A stretch of 64,000 nt of DNA from Methylibium rhizosphaerae (GTDB taxonomy: Bacteria; Pseudomonadota; Gammaproteobacteria; Burkholderiales; Burkholderiaceae_C). This document shows, one piece after another, positions 8,179 through 16,622 of this stretch (its first letter is position 1; every line of letters begins with the position of its first letter). Position numbers and translations under genes: made by a program. The notes beneath the pieces were generated by a model. It was not told the DNA's origin and searched no databases. It worked only from the letters and a program-made list of their open reading frames with translations. Where the stretch lies: positions 1-64,000 of the forward strand of contig NZ_SWAR01000022.1 of the NCBI RefSeq assembly GCF_006386545.1, written 5' to 3'.

Positions 8179-9359
8179 TTCGACGAAGGGGCACGGAAGA
8201 GAAGCAGGGCCAGCAGCAGCATCGCCGCGGCAAAGCCGCCCAGGCGCGCCACATGCGGCAGCGTGGCAGCGGCATCGCCGCCGCGCAGCAGCACGGTGAG
8301 CAGGGCTTCGAGGCCCCAGTTCATCGGCGACCAGTCCGCCAGGCGCTGCATGAAGGCGGGCATCACGAACTTGGGCACCATGATGCCGCCCACCGCGGCC
8401 ATCAGCACGTTGAGGATGGGGCCCACCGCAGTGGCCTGGGTGTGGGTGCGCACCAGGCAGGCGAGCACCAGCGCGAGGCTCACCGCGGCAGCGCTCACCG
8501 CCGCCAGCGCCAGGCACAGGGCGGGCCAGTCGATGCCGGCCAGCGACAGCGCGTCGCCGCCGATGCGCGGCATCAGCCACACGCCCACGGCAAGCATCAG
8601 GACGGCCTGCAGTGCATTGACGCCCAGGTAGGGCAGGGCCTTGGAGGCGATCAGCATCGAGCGCGGCACGCCCAGGCTCTGCAGCCGCGCCAGTGCGCCG
8701 CTGCTGCGCTCCTGCACGAACAGGCCCGCCAGCGACGCCACCACGAAGAACATGCCGAACACCAGCCAGGCGGGCACGTTCTGCTGCACGGCCGTGGGGC
8801 GCGGGCCGCCGGCAGCAAAGCGGGTGGCGGTGACCATGGCCTGCACCGATGCTTCGGACGAAGACGGCGATGCCGGCTGCTGCGCCTCGGCGCCGCCGCC
8901 TGCGGCCGCGAGCACGCCGCGCACCTTCATCTCGCCGACGGCCGCGATGAGCTCGGCCTGCAGGGCGTTGAACAGGTTGGCGTCGAGTGCCGGCTCGGTG
9001 AGCAGGTGGATGCGCGGCCGGGTGGGCAAGGTGGGCTCGGCCAGGTCTTCGGAGGCGCCCGCCTCGATGGAGATCACGTACTTCAGCCGGCCGTCGCGCA
9101 GCTGCGCCTGCCAGTCGGGCGGCAGCTCCGCCGCAGCGCCATGGCCCCTGGTCCAGGCAGCGAGCAGGTCCTTGGCGGGAGCGCCGGCGTCGCGCGCGTC
9201 GACCGCATGGCGCAGCGTGCGCAGCGGCGGGTTGTACACGTCCTTCAGCGCGAGCGACATGATGACGATGAACATCACCGGCATCAGGAACAGCGCCGCC
9301 ATGCCGTGCACGTCGCGGGTGAGCGCGAGCAGTTCCTTCTTGATGAGGGCCGCGAGCAT
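8175..9359 (-). CDS. ABC-2 type transporter permease
   Basis: This 394-residue permease has one N-terminal helix (ALFLMPVMFIVIMSLAL), a large extracytoplasmic domain of about 180 residues, and a C-terminal block of about five helices starting near WLVFGMFFVVASLAGLFV, followed by QERSSGALARLQSLGVPRS. That topology is typical of ABC-2 exporters. It follows the ATPase gene by 3 nt, so the two probably form the exporter for the cluster product. A lipid or polyketide-like cargo is inferred only from context. Confidence 0.88.
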   Translation of the reverse strand: MLAALIKKELLALTRDVHGMAALFLMPVMFIVIMSLALKDVYNPPLRTLRHAVDARDAGAPAKDLLAAWTRGHGAAAELPPDWQAQLRDGRLKYVISIEAGASEDLAEPTLPTRPRIHLLTEPALDANLFNALQAELIAAVGEMKVRGVLAAAGGGAEAQQPASPSSSEASVQAMVTATRFAAGGPRPTAVQQNVPAWLVFGMFFVVASLAGLFVQERSSGALARLQSLGVPRSMLIASKALPYLGVNALQAVLMLAVGVWLMPRIGGDALSLAGIDWPALCLALAAVSAAAVSLALVLACLVRTHTQATAVGPILNVLMAAVGGIMVPKFVMPAFMQRLADWSPMNWGLEALLTVLLRGGDAAATLPHVARLGGFAAAMLLLALLLFRAPSSK

Positions 9360-9362
9360 CGG

Positions 9363-10286
9363 TCAGTCGTCGCGCAGCGAGCGGTGGGTGAGTGCCATGA
9401 ACAGCTGCTCCAGGTTGTAGCGGCCGAAGTCCGCCTGGCGCACGCGCGCGCCGGCGGCTTCGACAGCGGCCAGCACGGCGGCCGGCGTGTGCGGCGCGGC
9501 CACCTGCAGCGCAACGCGATCGCCATGCTGCTCGGGCGTGCCGAAGCGCGACAACAGCGCCAGCAGGGCGGCCGGATCTATGCCGTCGGCCGCGAGCGAG
9601 AGCTGCATGGCGCCTTCGGCCAGCAGTGCCGCCAGCGTGCCGTCGCGCAGCACCTTGCCGTGGTCGAGGATCACCACGTCGTCGGCGATGGCCTCGATCT
9701 CTTCCATGTAGTGCGAGGTGTAGATCACCGCTGCGCCCTGCGTCGCGAGGCTCCTGATGGCGTCGAGCACGAAGGCCCGCGATTGCGGATCGACCCCCAC
9801 GGTGGGCTCGTCGAACAGCATCAGCTCGGGTTCGGGGAGCAGCGCGATGGCCAGGTTGAGACGCCGCTTGAGGCCGCCCGACAGCCGGTCGGCGCGTGTC
9901 GCCGCAAAGCGTTCGAGCTGGGCGAAGGCGAGGCAGGCCTCGATGCGCTGTGCCAGCCTTGCGCCCGACAGCCGGCCGGCGGCGCCGAAGCAGGCGAGGT
10001 TCTCGCGCACGTCGAGCATCGGATAGAAGGCATATTCCTGCGGCGCCACGGCGATGCGGGTGGGCTCGCGGCGGCGCACGGCCTGCAGCGGCAGGCCGTC
10101 GACGAGGATCTCGCCCTGGCTCACCGGCAGCAGGCCCGCCAGATGGGAGATGAGCGTGGTCTTGCCGGCGCCGTTGGGTCCCAGCAGCCCCAACACGCGG
10201 CCGCGCTGCGCCTGCAGCGACACGCCGTCCAGCGCGGGCTTGTCGGCGCGCGGGTAGCGAAACCCGAGGTCGCGGATCTGGAGCAT
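9363..10286 (-). CDS. ABC transporter ATP-binding protein
   Basis: This 307-residue nucleotide-binding subunit shows Walker A GPNGAGKTT, Q-loop APQEYAFYPM, signature LSGGLKRRLNLAIAL, Walker B LMLFDEPTVGVD and the H-loop in YTSHYMEEIE. About 70 C-terminal residues after the nucleotide-binding domain end in NLEQLFMALTHRSLRDD, as in ABC-2 drug/lipid export ATPases. The ATG at 10286 gives a normal start (MLQIRDLGFRYP); the open frame up to 10664 is antisense-like sequence inside the BtrH gene. It sits 4 nt after the BtrH-type gene and 3 nt before the permease gene. Confidence 0.92.
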   Translation of the reverse strand: MLQIRDLGFRYPRADKPALDGVSLQAQRGRVLGLLGPNGAGKTTLISHLAGLLPVSQGEILVDGLPLQAVRRREPTRIAVAPQEYAFYPMLDVRENLACFGAAGRLSGARLAQRIEACLAFAQLERFAATRADRLSGGLKRRLNLAIALLPEPELMLFDEPTVGVDPQSRAFVLDAIRSLATQGAAVIYTSHYMEEIEAIADDVVILDHGKVLRDGTLAALLAEGAMQLSLAADGIDPAALLALLSRFGTPEQHGDRVALQVAAPHTPAAVLAAVEAAGARVRQADFGRYNLEQLFMALTHRSLRDD

Positions 10287-10290
10287 GGCC

Positions 10291-11295
10291 CTAGCGCACC
10301 ACGGCCTGCAGGTCACGGAAGAAGGCTTCCTCCTGCGACGCCTGCTCGCGCAGCCGTGCGGCCAGCCCGGGCGGGTCGAGCGGATCGCGGCCCTTGACCA
10401 TGCGGGCCGCCGCCAGCGCGAAGGCACGCCAGCCGTCGCCGATGATGGTGAGCCGCTCGGAGAAGCCCTGGAGCTGCGGCAGCTGCGCCAGCTGCGCGGC
10501 CTCCTGCAGGAAGGCGGCGTAGATGAAGCGGAAGCCCGCACCGCCGGTGCCGATCTCTTCCTGCATGCGCACCACGTGGCCGATGAAGGCGGCGCTGTGG
10601 GCCTCGGCGGGCGGCAGCTTCTCGATCTTGCGCGCCAGCAGCCGCATGCCTCGCACCCCGGCAATGGGCACCGGCGCCAGCATCATGCGGGCGTTCTTGC
10701 GCAGGGCCGCCTTCACCGCCTGCGCATCGACCACCTTGTGGCCGATGGCCTGGGGGTAGTACAGCAGGCCCTTGGGCGCGAGCAGCCCCTTGGCGAAGCG
10801 GGCACGGTCCAGGTCGGCGGCTGCGCAGCGCACCGGCTCCTCGAACACCGGGTCGCTCACCAGGTAGTCGTCGCCCGCCTTGCCGTAGACCAGCAGGTTG
10901 TGCGCGTTGAAGTGGAAGCGCATGTCCTCGGGGAAGTAGGGCAGCCAGTACACCGAGGTCTGCAGGCCCACCACCTGGCCTTGCGCGAGCAGTGCGTCGA
11001 GCCGGGCGCGACCGGCGGCCGGGGTGCGGAAGGTCTCGAAGCGGAACCGCGCCGCCAGGGGCGCCAGCAGGCCCTTGATGATGGACTTGGGCGGCATGCG
11101 GTAGGCCACCATCGGCATGCCCTGCATTCTGAGCAGCGGGATGTAGGCGAACGACAGCGCCGCAGAGAGGCCGAAGGCCAGGCTTTCGGTCATGGGCACG
11201 CCGTGATGGCGCAGCAGGTTGGCGATGACACCGCTTTCGCAGTGCGCCGCGTGACGATGGTCGAAGGGGGTGGCCTGTGGCGTCATCAGGGTCAT
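10291..11295 (-). CDS. BtrH N-terminal domain protein, putative acyl-ACP transferase
   Basis: This 334-residue protein has an N-terminal BtrH-type papain-like domain. A possible Cys-His-Asp triad is visible: Cys19 in AAHCESGVIANLLRHHG, His132 in FNAHNLLVYGK and Asp148 in YLVSDPV. BtrH of butirosin biosynthesis transfers an acyl group from a carrier protein to an amine. By analogy this protein could move the ACP-bound chain of this cluster onto an amine or alcohol acceptor. The C-terminal half is mostly helical and of unknown role. The ATG at 11295 overlaps the preceding stop as ATGA; an alternative ATG lies at 11286. Confidence 0.8.
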   Translation of the reverse strand: MTLMTPQATPFDHRHAAHCESGVIANLLRHHGVPMTESLAFGLSAALSFAYIPLLRMQGMPMVAYRMPPKSIIKGLLAPLAARFRFETFRTPAAGRARLDALLAQGQVVGLQTSVYWLPYFPEDMRFHFNAHNLLVYGKAGDDYLVSDPVFEEPVRCAAADLDRARFAKGLLAPKGLLYYPQAIGHKVVDAQAVKAALRKNARMMLAPVPIAGVRGMRLLARKIEKLPPAEAHSAAFIGHVVRMQEEIGTGGAGFRFIYAAFLQEAAQLAQLPQLQGFSERLTIIGDGWRAFALAAARMVKGRDPLDPPGLAARLREQASQEEAFFRDLQAVVR

Positions 11296-11687
11296 GGAAG
11301 GCGTTTGAGCAGGTCGGCCGGCAGGCCCAGGGCGTCGGCATGGCGCTGCAGTTTGGCGGCCGACAGCCTGGAGAAGACCTCCGGCCGCAGGTGGCGGCGC
11401 ACCTGCCAGCGCCAGAAGCCGGTGCTCTGGGCCAGCAGGCCGACGTCCATGCGGCGGGCGTACATCCAGTACTCGAGCGGCGAGGCGAGGCCGGCCTCGA
11501 CACGCGAGCGTGCCGCTTCGGCCTGCGCCTGCAGCGCCTCGACCGCATGGCTCGTGACGATCTCTTCGGCCTCCCAGCCGCGCGACGCGGCGATCACCAT
11601 GCGGCCCTGCGCATCGCGCGCGTACACCGCCTTGCGGTGGCCGCCGAGCGTGGCGTTGCCTTCCTGCGGAACGGAATCGAGATCCAT
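11292..11687 (-). CDS. small helix-turn-helix-like protein of the lipid cluster
   Basis: This 131-residue protein belongs to no named family that I recognise. Its N-terminal half has the short beta-like segment KAVYARDAQGRMVIAAS and a helix rich in Ala/Glu. Its C-terminal third (VGLLAQSTGFWRWQVRRH through KLQRHADALGLPADLLKRL) has the spacing and hydrophobic pattern of an XRE-type DNA-binding domain. It could be a local regulator or an accessory factor. It starts within the stop of the ketosynthase III gene (TGATG) and ends in an ATGA overlap with the BtrH-type gene, so it is an integral operon member. Confidence 0.75.
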   Translation of the reverse strand: MDLDSVPQEGNATLGGHRKAVYARDAQGRMVIAASRGWEAEEIVTSHAVEALQAQAEAARSRVEAGLASPLEYWMYARRMDVGLLAQSTGFWRWQVRRHLRPEVFSRLSAAKLQRHADALGLPADLLKRLP

Positions 11688-12817
11688 CAGACAGCTTCCA
11701 TGTAGACGAAGCCGCTGGAGAAACGCCCGCTCTCGGGCACGAACATCAGCAGCTTGTGGCCGCGCTCGATGCGGCCGGAGCGGAACAGCTCGTCGAGCAT
11801 GATGTAGGGCGAGGCCGAGCCGGTGTTGCCCTTGCTGGCGAGGTTGGTGAACCAGCGCTCGCGCGGGATCGGCAGGCCCGCATGGGCCAGCCCGTCGACC
11901 GCCGCCTGGGCGAAGTACTGCGACGACAGGTGCGGCAGGAACCAGTCGACGTCGTCGACCTTCAGCGGGCGCTTTTGCATCAGCATCTCGAGCGAGTCGC
12001 GCATCGCACGGGCGATGTTGTCGTTGAGCAGGCGAACGTCCTGCTTCACCGCCATGACCGACAGGTCGTGCCGGTCGCGCGCCTCGAAGCTCAGCCAGCC
12101 GGTGAGTGATTCGTCGGCATTCTTCTCGGCGCCGGCATACATGCACACCGGCAGGCGGTGCGCGGCCGACGATAGCTCGATCCAGTCGATGCGCAGCGAC
12201 AGCGGGCCGCGGGGCTCGCGTTCCAGCAGCACCGCGCCGGCGCCGTCGGACAGCATCCAGCGCAGGAAGTCCTTCTCGAAGGCGATCTCGGGCCGGGTTT
12301 CGAGCTCCTTCACCTTGTGCTCGACCTCGGCGTCGAAGTTGCGCGCCATCAGGATGGGCGACGCCAGCTCGGAGCCGGTGGCCACCGCACGCCGGGCGTC
12401 GCCGGCGCGCACCGAGAGCCATGCGTGCTTGAGCGCCGCGGTGCCGGCCAGGCAGATGCCGGCGCACGACACCACCTCGAGCGCCGGCCAGCCGAGCTCG
12501 CCATGCACCATGACCGCATGGTTGGGCATGAGCTGGTCGGGCAGCGAGGTCCCGGTGGCCAGGCAGTCGATGTCGCCGATGTCCGGGCCGAGCGCACGGA
12601 TGGCGGCCGCGGTGAGCTGTGCATTGCTCATGGCCGGCAGGCCGGTGGCGCGGTCGATGGCGTAGTGGCGCGACTGGATGCCGTTGCTGCGCAACACCAG
12701 CCGGCGCGCCCGCGAGGCCTTGCCTCCCACCTGGCCCAGAACTTCCTCGATCTCTTCGTTGCCGACCGGCGCGAAGGGCAGGAAAGCGCCCGTGCGGGTC
12801 AGAAATACTTCATTCAT
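11687..12817 (-). CDS. DarB-like beta-ketoacyl-ACP synthase III
   Basis: This 376-residue FabH-fold enzyme has an intact Cys-His-Asn triad: Cys118 in VVSCAGICLAG, His296 in FLPHLSSQYF and Asn331 in SKGNTGSASPY. It resembles the DarB group that joins two acyl units in dialkylresorcinol biosynthesis more than housekeeping FabH, which is encoded separately at 60743. It has extra sequence between the nucleophile and the triad His (about residues 160-260). Its start overlaps the end of the DarA-like gene by 8 nt and its stop overlaps the next start by 1 nt. The substrate chains are unknown. Confidence 0.83.
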   Translation of the reverse strand: MNEVFLTRTGAFLPFAPVGNEEIEEVLGQVGGKASRARRLVLRSNGIQSRHYAIDRATGLPAMSNAQLTAAAIRALGPDIGDIDCLATGTSLPDQLMPNHAVMVHGELGWPALEVVSCAGICLAGTAALKHAWLSVRAGDARRAVATGSELASPILMARNFDAEVEHKVKELETRPEIAFEKDFLRWMLSDGAGAVLLEREPRGPLSLRIDWIELSSAAHRLPVCMYAGAEKNADESLTGWLSFEARDRHDLSVMAVKQDVRLLNDNIARAMRDSLEMLMQKRPLKVDDVDWFLPHLSSQYFAQAAVDGLAHAGLPIPRERWFTNLASKGNTGSASPYIMLDELFRSGRIERGHKLLMFVPESGRFSSGFVYMEAV

Positions 12818-13799
12818 ACGACGCAAGACGGTCGGTGCCCGACCCGGACGGAAGTTCGAACTGCTGCTTGATTCTATGGAGCCACCCGCGCAGGAACGGC
12901 CGCAGCAGCGCCTGCAGCGCCAAGCTGGCGGGGACGATCGTGACAATGGCCACGACCAGGAAGGCCGAATAGAAGGCCAGCAGCGGCACGCGCTGCGGGC
13001 TGCCCGGGCCGCCGGCGGCCCGCAGCAGCGCACCCCAGAGGTAGAAGCCGCGCGTGCCGGCCTTTTCGCTGAGGTAGAGGTGGGGCTCCACCTGCACCGC
13101 GCCCAGCCCGTTCAGCAGGGGCCCCGGCTGCTGCTCGAGGCCCTGGTGCAAGGCGTCGCGCAGTGCCAGGCCGAAGCGGCGCGTGCCCCGGATCTGCGCC
13201 GGGCTCACGCCCGCGTCGGGCATGCCCCAGAAGCCGGCCTTCCGGCCGGTGAGCAGCCAGCGCGGCGTCGTGATGAAGGTGGCGAGCGTGGGGCCCGGGT
13301 CGGTGAGGACCACGTTGTCGATGAGCCGCGCGCCGGCGTCGGCGAGCAGGGCCTTGAGCTTTTCCTGCGCGAGCATCCACATGTTGCGGCAGGCGATCAC
13401 GGTGACCACCGGCTTGCCGGCGAGCAGCTTGCGGCCGACGGGGTGCTTCAGGAAGGCCGTGATCGGCAGCGAGGGCGCCAGGAACCACACCTGGTAGGGC
13501 AGGATCACCAGGTCGAAGTGTTCGTCACCCGACAGCGACAGCGGTGCCAGCGCGGGCGGCACCATGTGGGCCGACTCCGGGAAGGCATCGAAGAAGCGGA
13601 AGTAGGGCCAGGGGAACGGATAGCCGGGCAGCGGCTTCAGCGTCTCGATGTGCACGCTGATGCGGGCGTCGGCCGCAAGCGGCGCGACGATCTGCTCGAT
13701 CACGGCGCTGAGCTGGCCGGTCTGCGAGTAGTGGATGACCAGCACGCGCTTGGTTGCGGGTGCACCGGCACTGGACGAAACGGCTGGATTCACGAGCAC
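12810..13799 (-). CDS. DarA-like dialkylresorcinol condensing/aromatising enzyme
   Basis: This 329-residue protein begins with a flavodoxin-like nucleotide-binding fold (KRVLVIHYSQTGQLSAVI). Conserved DarA-type blocks follow (PYPFPWPYFRFFDAFPES-like segment at about residues 60-80, PYQVWFLAPSLPITAFL, ACRNMWMLAQEK and KAGFWGMPDAG). The C-terminus has two hydrophobic helices (PLLAFYSAFLVVAIVTIVPA and nearby), suggesting membrane attachment. DarA works with DarB to form the resorcinol ring. It is the first gene of the operon. The start is uncertain: GTG at 13799 or 13793 gives a sensible N-terminus, neither has a clear Shine-Dalgarno sequence, and the frame is open to 13907 inside a terminator hairpin. 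Confidence 0.78.
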   Translation of the reverse strand: MLVNPAVSSSAGAPATKRVLVIHYSQTGQLSAVIEQIVAPLAADARISVHIETLKPLPGYPFPWPYFRFFDAFPESAHMVPPALAPLSLSGDEHFDLVILPYQVWFLAPSLPITAFLKHPVGRKLLAGKPVVTVIACRNMWMLAQEKLKALLADAGARLIDNVVLTDPGPTLATFITTPRWLLTGRKAGFWGMPDAGVSPAQIRGTRRFGLALRDALHQGLEQQPGPLLNGLGAVQVEPHLYLSEKAGTRGFYLWGALLRAAGGPGSPQRVPLLAFYSAFLVVAIVTIVPASLALQALLRPFLRGWLHRIKQQFELPSGSGTDRLASYE

Positions 13800-13893
13800 T
13801 GGATGGATGGGGGCAAGCAAGGGACGACGGCACGAAGCCGGCTCCTGATGCAGTGCCGTTCCCTCCGCTCCAGGCTCCCTCCGCCCGAAAACG

Positions 13894-13924
13894 CCGCCGG
13901 CCCGCATTGTCGGCGGGCCGGCGG
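13894..13924 (-). terminator. hairpin terminator after the enoyl-CoA hydratase gene
   Basis: A 12-bp GC-rich stem (arms 13894-13905 and 13913-13924, loop of 7 nt) is followed on the minus strand by GTTTTC. It lies 60 nt beyond the stop of the enoyl-CoA hydratase gene and just upstream of the dar-like operon, so it probably isolates the two. Confidence 0.6.
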
Positions 13925-13984
13925 GCTTTCCAGGCGGGGAAAAGCCGGATTCAGCGTCCTTTTCTAGGGGTAGGACTCAGGGAC

Positions 13985-14785
13985 TCAGCTGTGCTTGAAG
14001 GCCGGCTTGCGCTTGTTGAGGAAAGCGTCCATGCCTTCCTTCTGGTCGGCGCTGGCGAACAGGGCGTGGAACATGCGCCGCTCGAAGAGCAGGCCTTCGT
14101 TGAGCGGCAGCTCATAGGCGCGGTTCACGCATTCCTTCGCGGCCATGACCGAGGGCAGCGAGAACTCGCAGATGGCCGCCGCGGCGGCGGCGGTTTCGTC
14201 GAGCAGCTTGTCGGCCGTCACCACGCGCGACACCAGCCCGGCGCGTTCGGCCTCGGCAGCGTCCATCATGCGGGCGGTGAGCGCGAGGTCCATGGCCTTG
14301 GCCTTGCCCACCGCGCGAGGCAGGCGCTGCGTGCCGCCGGCCCCGGGGATGATGCCGAGCTTGATCTCGGGCTGGCCGAACTTCGCGCTGTCGGCCGCGA
14401 TGATGAAGTCGCACATCATCGCAAGCTCGCAACCGCCGCCCAGCGCATAGCCGGACACCGCGGCGATCACCGGCTTGCGCACGCGCTTGATGGTTTCCCA
14501 GTTGCGCGTGATGAAGTCGCCCTTGTAGACGTCCATGAAGGTCTTGGGCGCCATGACGGCGATATCCGCGCCGGCGGCGAAGGCCTTTTCGCTGCCGGTG
14601 ATGACGATGCAGCCCACGCCGTCGTCGGCGTCGAAGGCCAGCAGCGCGGCACCGAGCTCGTCCATCAGCGCGTCATTGAGCGCATTGAGCTGCTTCGGTC
14701 GGTTGAGCGTGATCCAGCCACAGGCCAGCGCCTCGGGGGCGGCCGACACGCGGCGCGCCTCGGCGGTCAGAAGTTCGTAACTCAT
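13985..14785 (-). CDS. enoyl-CoA hydratase (crotonase family)
   Basis: This 266-residue crotonase-fold enzyme hydrates trans-2-enoyl-CoA in beta-oxidation. Oxyanion-hole and catalytic motifs are clear: [26 protein letters not shown] (first catalytic Glu) and [19 protein letters not shown] (second catalytic Glu). The C-terminus ends in the usual [15 protein letters not shown] block. A GGAG Shine-Dalgarno sequence precedes the ATG, and a TATAGT box on the minus strand at 14812-14817 is a possible -10. The gene stands alone, with a hairpin terminator downstream. Substrate preference cannot be deduced; PaaF-like and short-chain enzymes share these motifs. Confidence 0.92.
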   Translation of the reverse strand: MSYELLTAEARRVSAAPEALACGWITLNRPKQLNALNDALMDELGAALLAFDADDGVGCIVITGSEKAFAAGADIAVMAPKTFMDVYKGDFITRNWETIKRVRKPVIAAVSGYALGGGCELAMMCDFIIAADSAKFGQPEIKLGIIPGAGGTQRLPRAVGKAKAMDLALTARMMDAAEAERAGLVSRVVTADKLLDETAAAAAAICEFSLPSVMAAKECVNRAYELPLNEGLLFERRMFHALFASADQKEGMDAFLNKRKPAFKHS

Positions 14786-14934
14786 GGGAGGTCTCCTCGT
14801 CGGATCGGCCGACTATACGGAAGCATCGGCAGGGAATATGTCTCGCTCGGGCTGCAGGGCCCAGGCCCATCCCCGTGGGCAAGACTGTCAGGAACAGGTA
14901 AGCTCTGCGGCCCGCTGGTTCGCGTTTCGCATGC

Positions 14935-15459
14935 ATGGGCACCATCTACCGCAAGACTGAAAAAGGCCAGGCCGAGATCTCCACCCGGCAGTTCAAGCTG
15001 GTGCCGCGCCTGCGCTCGGCGTTGATCCTGATCGACGGCAAGCGCAACGACGAAGAACTGCGCAAGCTCATTGCCGCACAGCCGGAGGAGACGCTGCAGG
15101 CATTGCAGGACGAGGGCTTCATCGAGGTGGCGGTGGTCACGCCCGACAAGCCGGCTGCGAGGTCGGCGGGTGCGGCTGCAACGGCGCCTGCAGTGTCGGG
15201 ATCGGAGGCTCGCACGCCCGAGGAATCGCGCCGTCGCGCCGTGCGCTGGATCTCCGACCGCATGGGACCGCTGGGCGACATGGTGAACATGCGCATCGAG
15301 GCGGCCAAGTCGCCCGACGAGCTGCAGGCGGCCCTGCTGTCGGCCCGCAACGTGATCCGCGACCAGCTCGGCGCCGCCCGTGCCCTGGAATTCCAGGACG
15401 ACATCATCACGCCGGCCAACATGTCCGGTACCTCGGGGTTCGGCACGACGGGCGCCTGA
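14935..15459 (+). CDS. uncharacterised conserved protein
   Basis: I do not recognise this 174-residue protein. It has no signal peptide or membrane helix. The N-terminal 60 residues (KTEKGQAEISTRQFKLVPRL, then DGKRNDEELRKLIAAQPEE) look like a small winged-helix or response-regulator-associated fold. An Ala/Thr/Pro-rich linker follows at about 70-95, then a helical C-terminal domain (RRRAVRWISDRMGPLGDMV). It may be a signalling or regulatory protein. It is divergent from the enoyl-CoA hydratase gene and convergent with the DUF3108 gene, with a 10-nt gap. The possible -10 is TAAGCT at about 14898. Confidence 0.7.
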   Translation: MGTIYRKTEKGQAEISTRQFKLVPRLRSALILIDGKRNDEELRKLIAAQPEETLQALQDEGFIEVAVVTPDKPAARSAGAAATAPAVSGSEARTPEESRRRAVRWISDRMGPLGDMVNMRIEAAKSPDELQAALLSARNVIRDQLGAARALEFQDDIITPANMSGTSGFGTTGA

Positions 15460-15469
15460 ACCCGTCGCG

Positions 15470-16576
15470 TCACCTCGAAGCCTGCCGGGGCAGTTCGTCG
15501 ATCAGCAGGTCGAGCCAGGTGGCTTCGTCCTGCACGATGCGGATGCGCACCGGCAGGTACTGCAGCCGCGGGGCGATCCAGACTTCGACGCTGCGGTCGC
15601 CGCTGCGCAGCACCTCGCGCCGCGGCTTCACGTGAAAGGCCTGCAGCTCGCCGAAGCGGGTGAACAGCGTCTCCTCGCCCACGACGTCGTAGACGAAGTT
15701 CGCGATGTAGCGCGGCAAGGCCAGCGGCAGCACGACGCTTTCGCCGGCGCGCAGCTTCTGCGGCGTGACCGAAAACACATAGGTGAGCTGCACGAACTGG
15801 CTCGCCGTGTCCTGCAGGCCCGGCGGGCGCGGCAGGCGGCTGCCGTTGGCGAGTTGCACTTCCGTCTCGCCGAAGCGCATGCCGGCTCGCCGCGGTGAAC
15901 CGAAGGCCACCTTGGTTTCCTGGTCGTAGCGTTGCGGCGCCAGGCCGGCGGGCGTGACACGGCCGTCGCTGCTCATGCGCCAGGTGGCCAGTGGCGCGAA
16001 ACGCGGCCCGACGAACAGCTCGACATGCACCTGGTAGCGCTCGCCCGCATGCACCCACTCGACCTGGGCCGTGCCTTGCACCTCGCCCTGCCACTGCCCC
16101 TTGAACACGTAGTCGATGCGCGTCGAAGCCGGCCAGGAGAAGCCCTCGCCCGGCTGTGAGGCAGCAGCCGATGCAGCGGGCGGCGCCGCTTGTGCCACGT
16201 TTGCCGGCGCAGAGGCTGCCGGGTCGGGCGGCTGTGGGACGGAAGCCGCCTCGGCCACTGCCTGCGGCGCAGCGGGCACCGAGGCCGGTGCCTCGGCGGC
16301 CGATGCCGCGGATGCGGGCGTGTCGGCCACGGCGGCGACGTGCGAGGCCAGGCGGGCCGGCTTGCGCGGGCGCGGCGGGGGTGAGGGTTTCGCCGTCGCC
16401 GGTGCCTCGGCCACTGCCAGCGTGCGAACGTAGGTGGCCTGCAGGCGCGGCGGCAGCCGCGCGGCCTCGTGCAGCAGGGCCATCTGGCTCGCGAAGTGCC
16501 GGCCCAGCAGCAGGTGGGCCAGCGCGACGGCGAGCACCAGCGCCACGAAGGCAGCGCGGCGCTGCAACGGCTTCAT
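15470..16576 (-). CDS. DUF3108 domain protein, membrane anchored
   Basis: This 368-residue protein has one N-terminal transmembrane helix (AAFVALVLAVALAHLLLG), then a low-complexity Ala/Pro-rich linker (about residues 60-150). A C-terminal periplasmic beta-rich DUF3108 domain follows (IDYVFKGQWQGEVQGTAQVE, QETKVAFGSPRRAGMRFGE, VEVWIAPRLQYLPVRIRI). The function is unknown; DUF3108 proteins are periplasmic and lipoprotein-carrier-like in fold. The ATG at 16576 was chosen over an upstream one at 16648 because it puts the basic residues and membrane helix at the N-terminus. It lies 46 nt after the M61 peptidase gene, probably in the same operon. Confidence 0.82.
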   Translation of the reverse strand: MKPLQRRAAFVALVLAVALAHLLLGRHFASQMALLHEAARLPPRLQATYVRTLAVAEAPATAKPSPPPRPRKPARLASHVAAVADTPASAASAAEAPASVPAAPQAVAEAASVPQPPDPAASAPANVAQAAPPAASAAASQPGEGFSWPASTRIDYVFKGQWQGEVQGTAQVEWVHAGERYQVHVELFVGPRFAPLATWRMSSDGRVTPAGLAPQRYDQETKVAFGSPRRAGMRFGETEVQLANGSRLPRPPGLQDTASQFVQLTYVFSVTPQKLRAGESVVLPLALPRYIANFVYDVVGEETLFTRFGELQAFHVKPRREVLRSGDRSVEVWIAPRLQYLPVRIRIVQDEATWLDLLIDELPRQASR

Positions 16577-16622
16577 GGTCGCGACAGCAGCAGCAACGGC
16601 GGCCGGGCGCAGGCGCCGGACG

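Noticed and set aside
8253-10397. 714-codon open frame on the plus strand
   Set aside because: It lies opposite the ABC transporter and ACP genes, and its translation is His/Arg/Gln-rich low-complexity sequence with no domain. It is a shadow caused by high GC at third codon positions.
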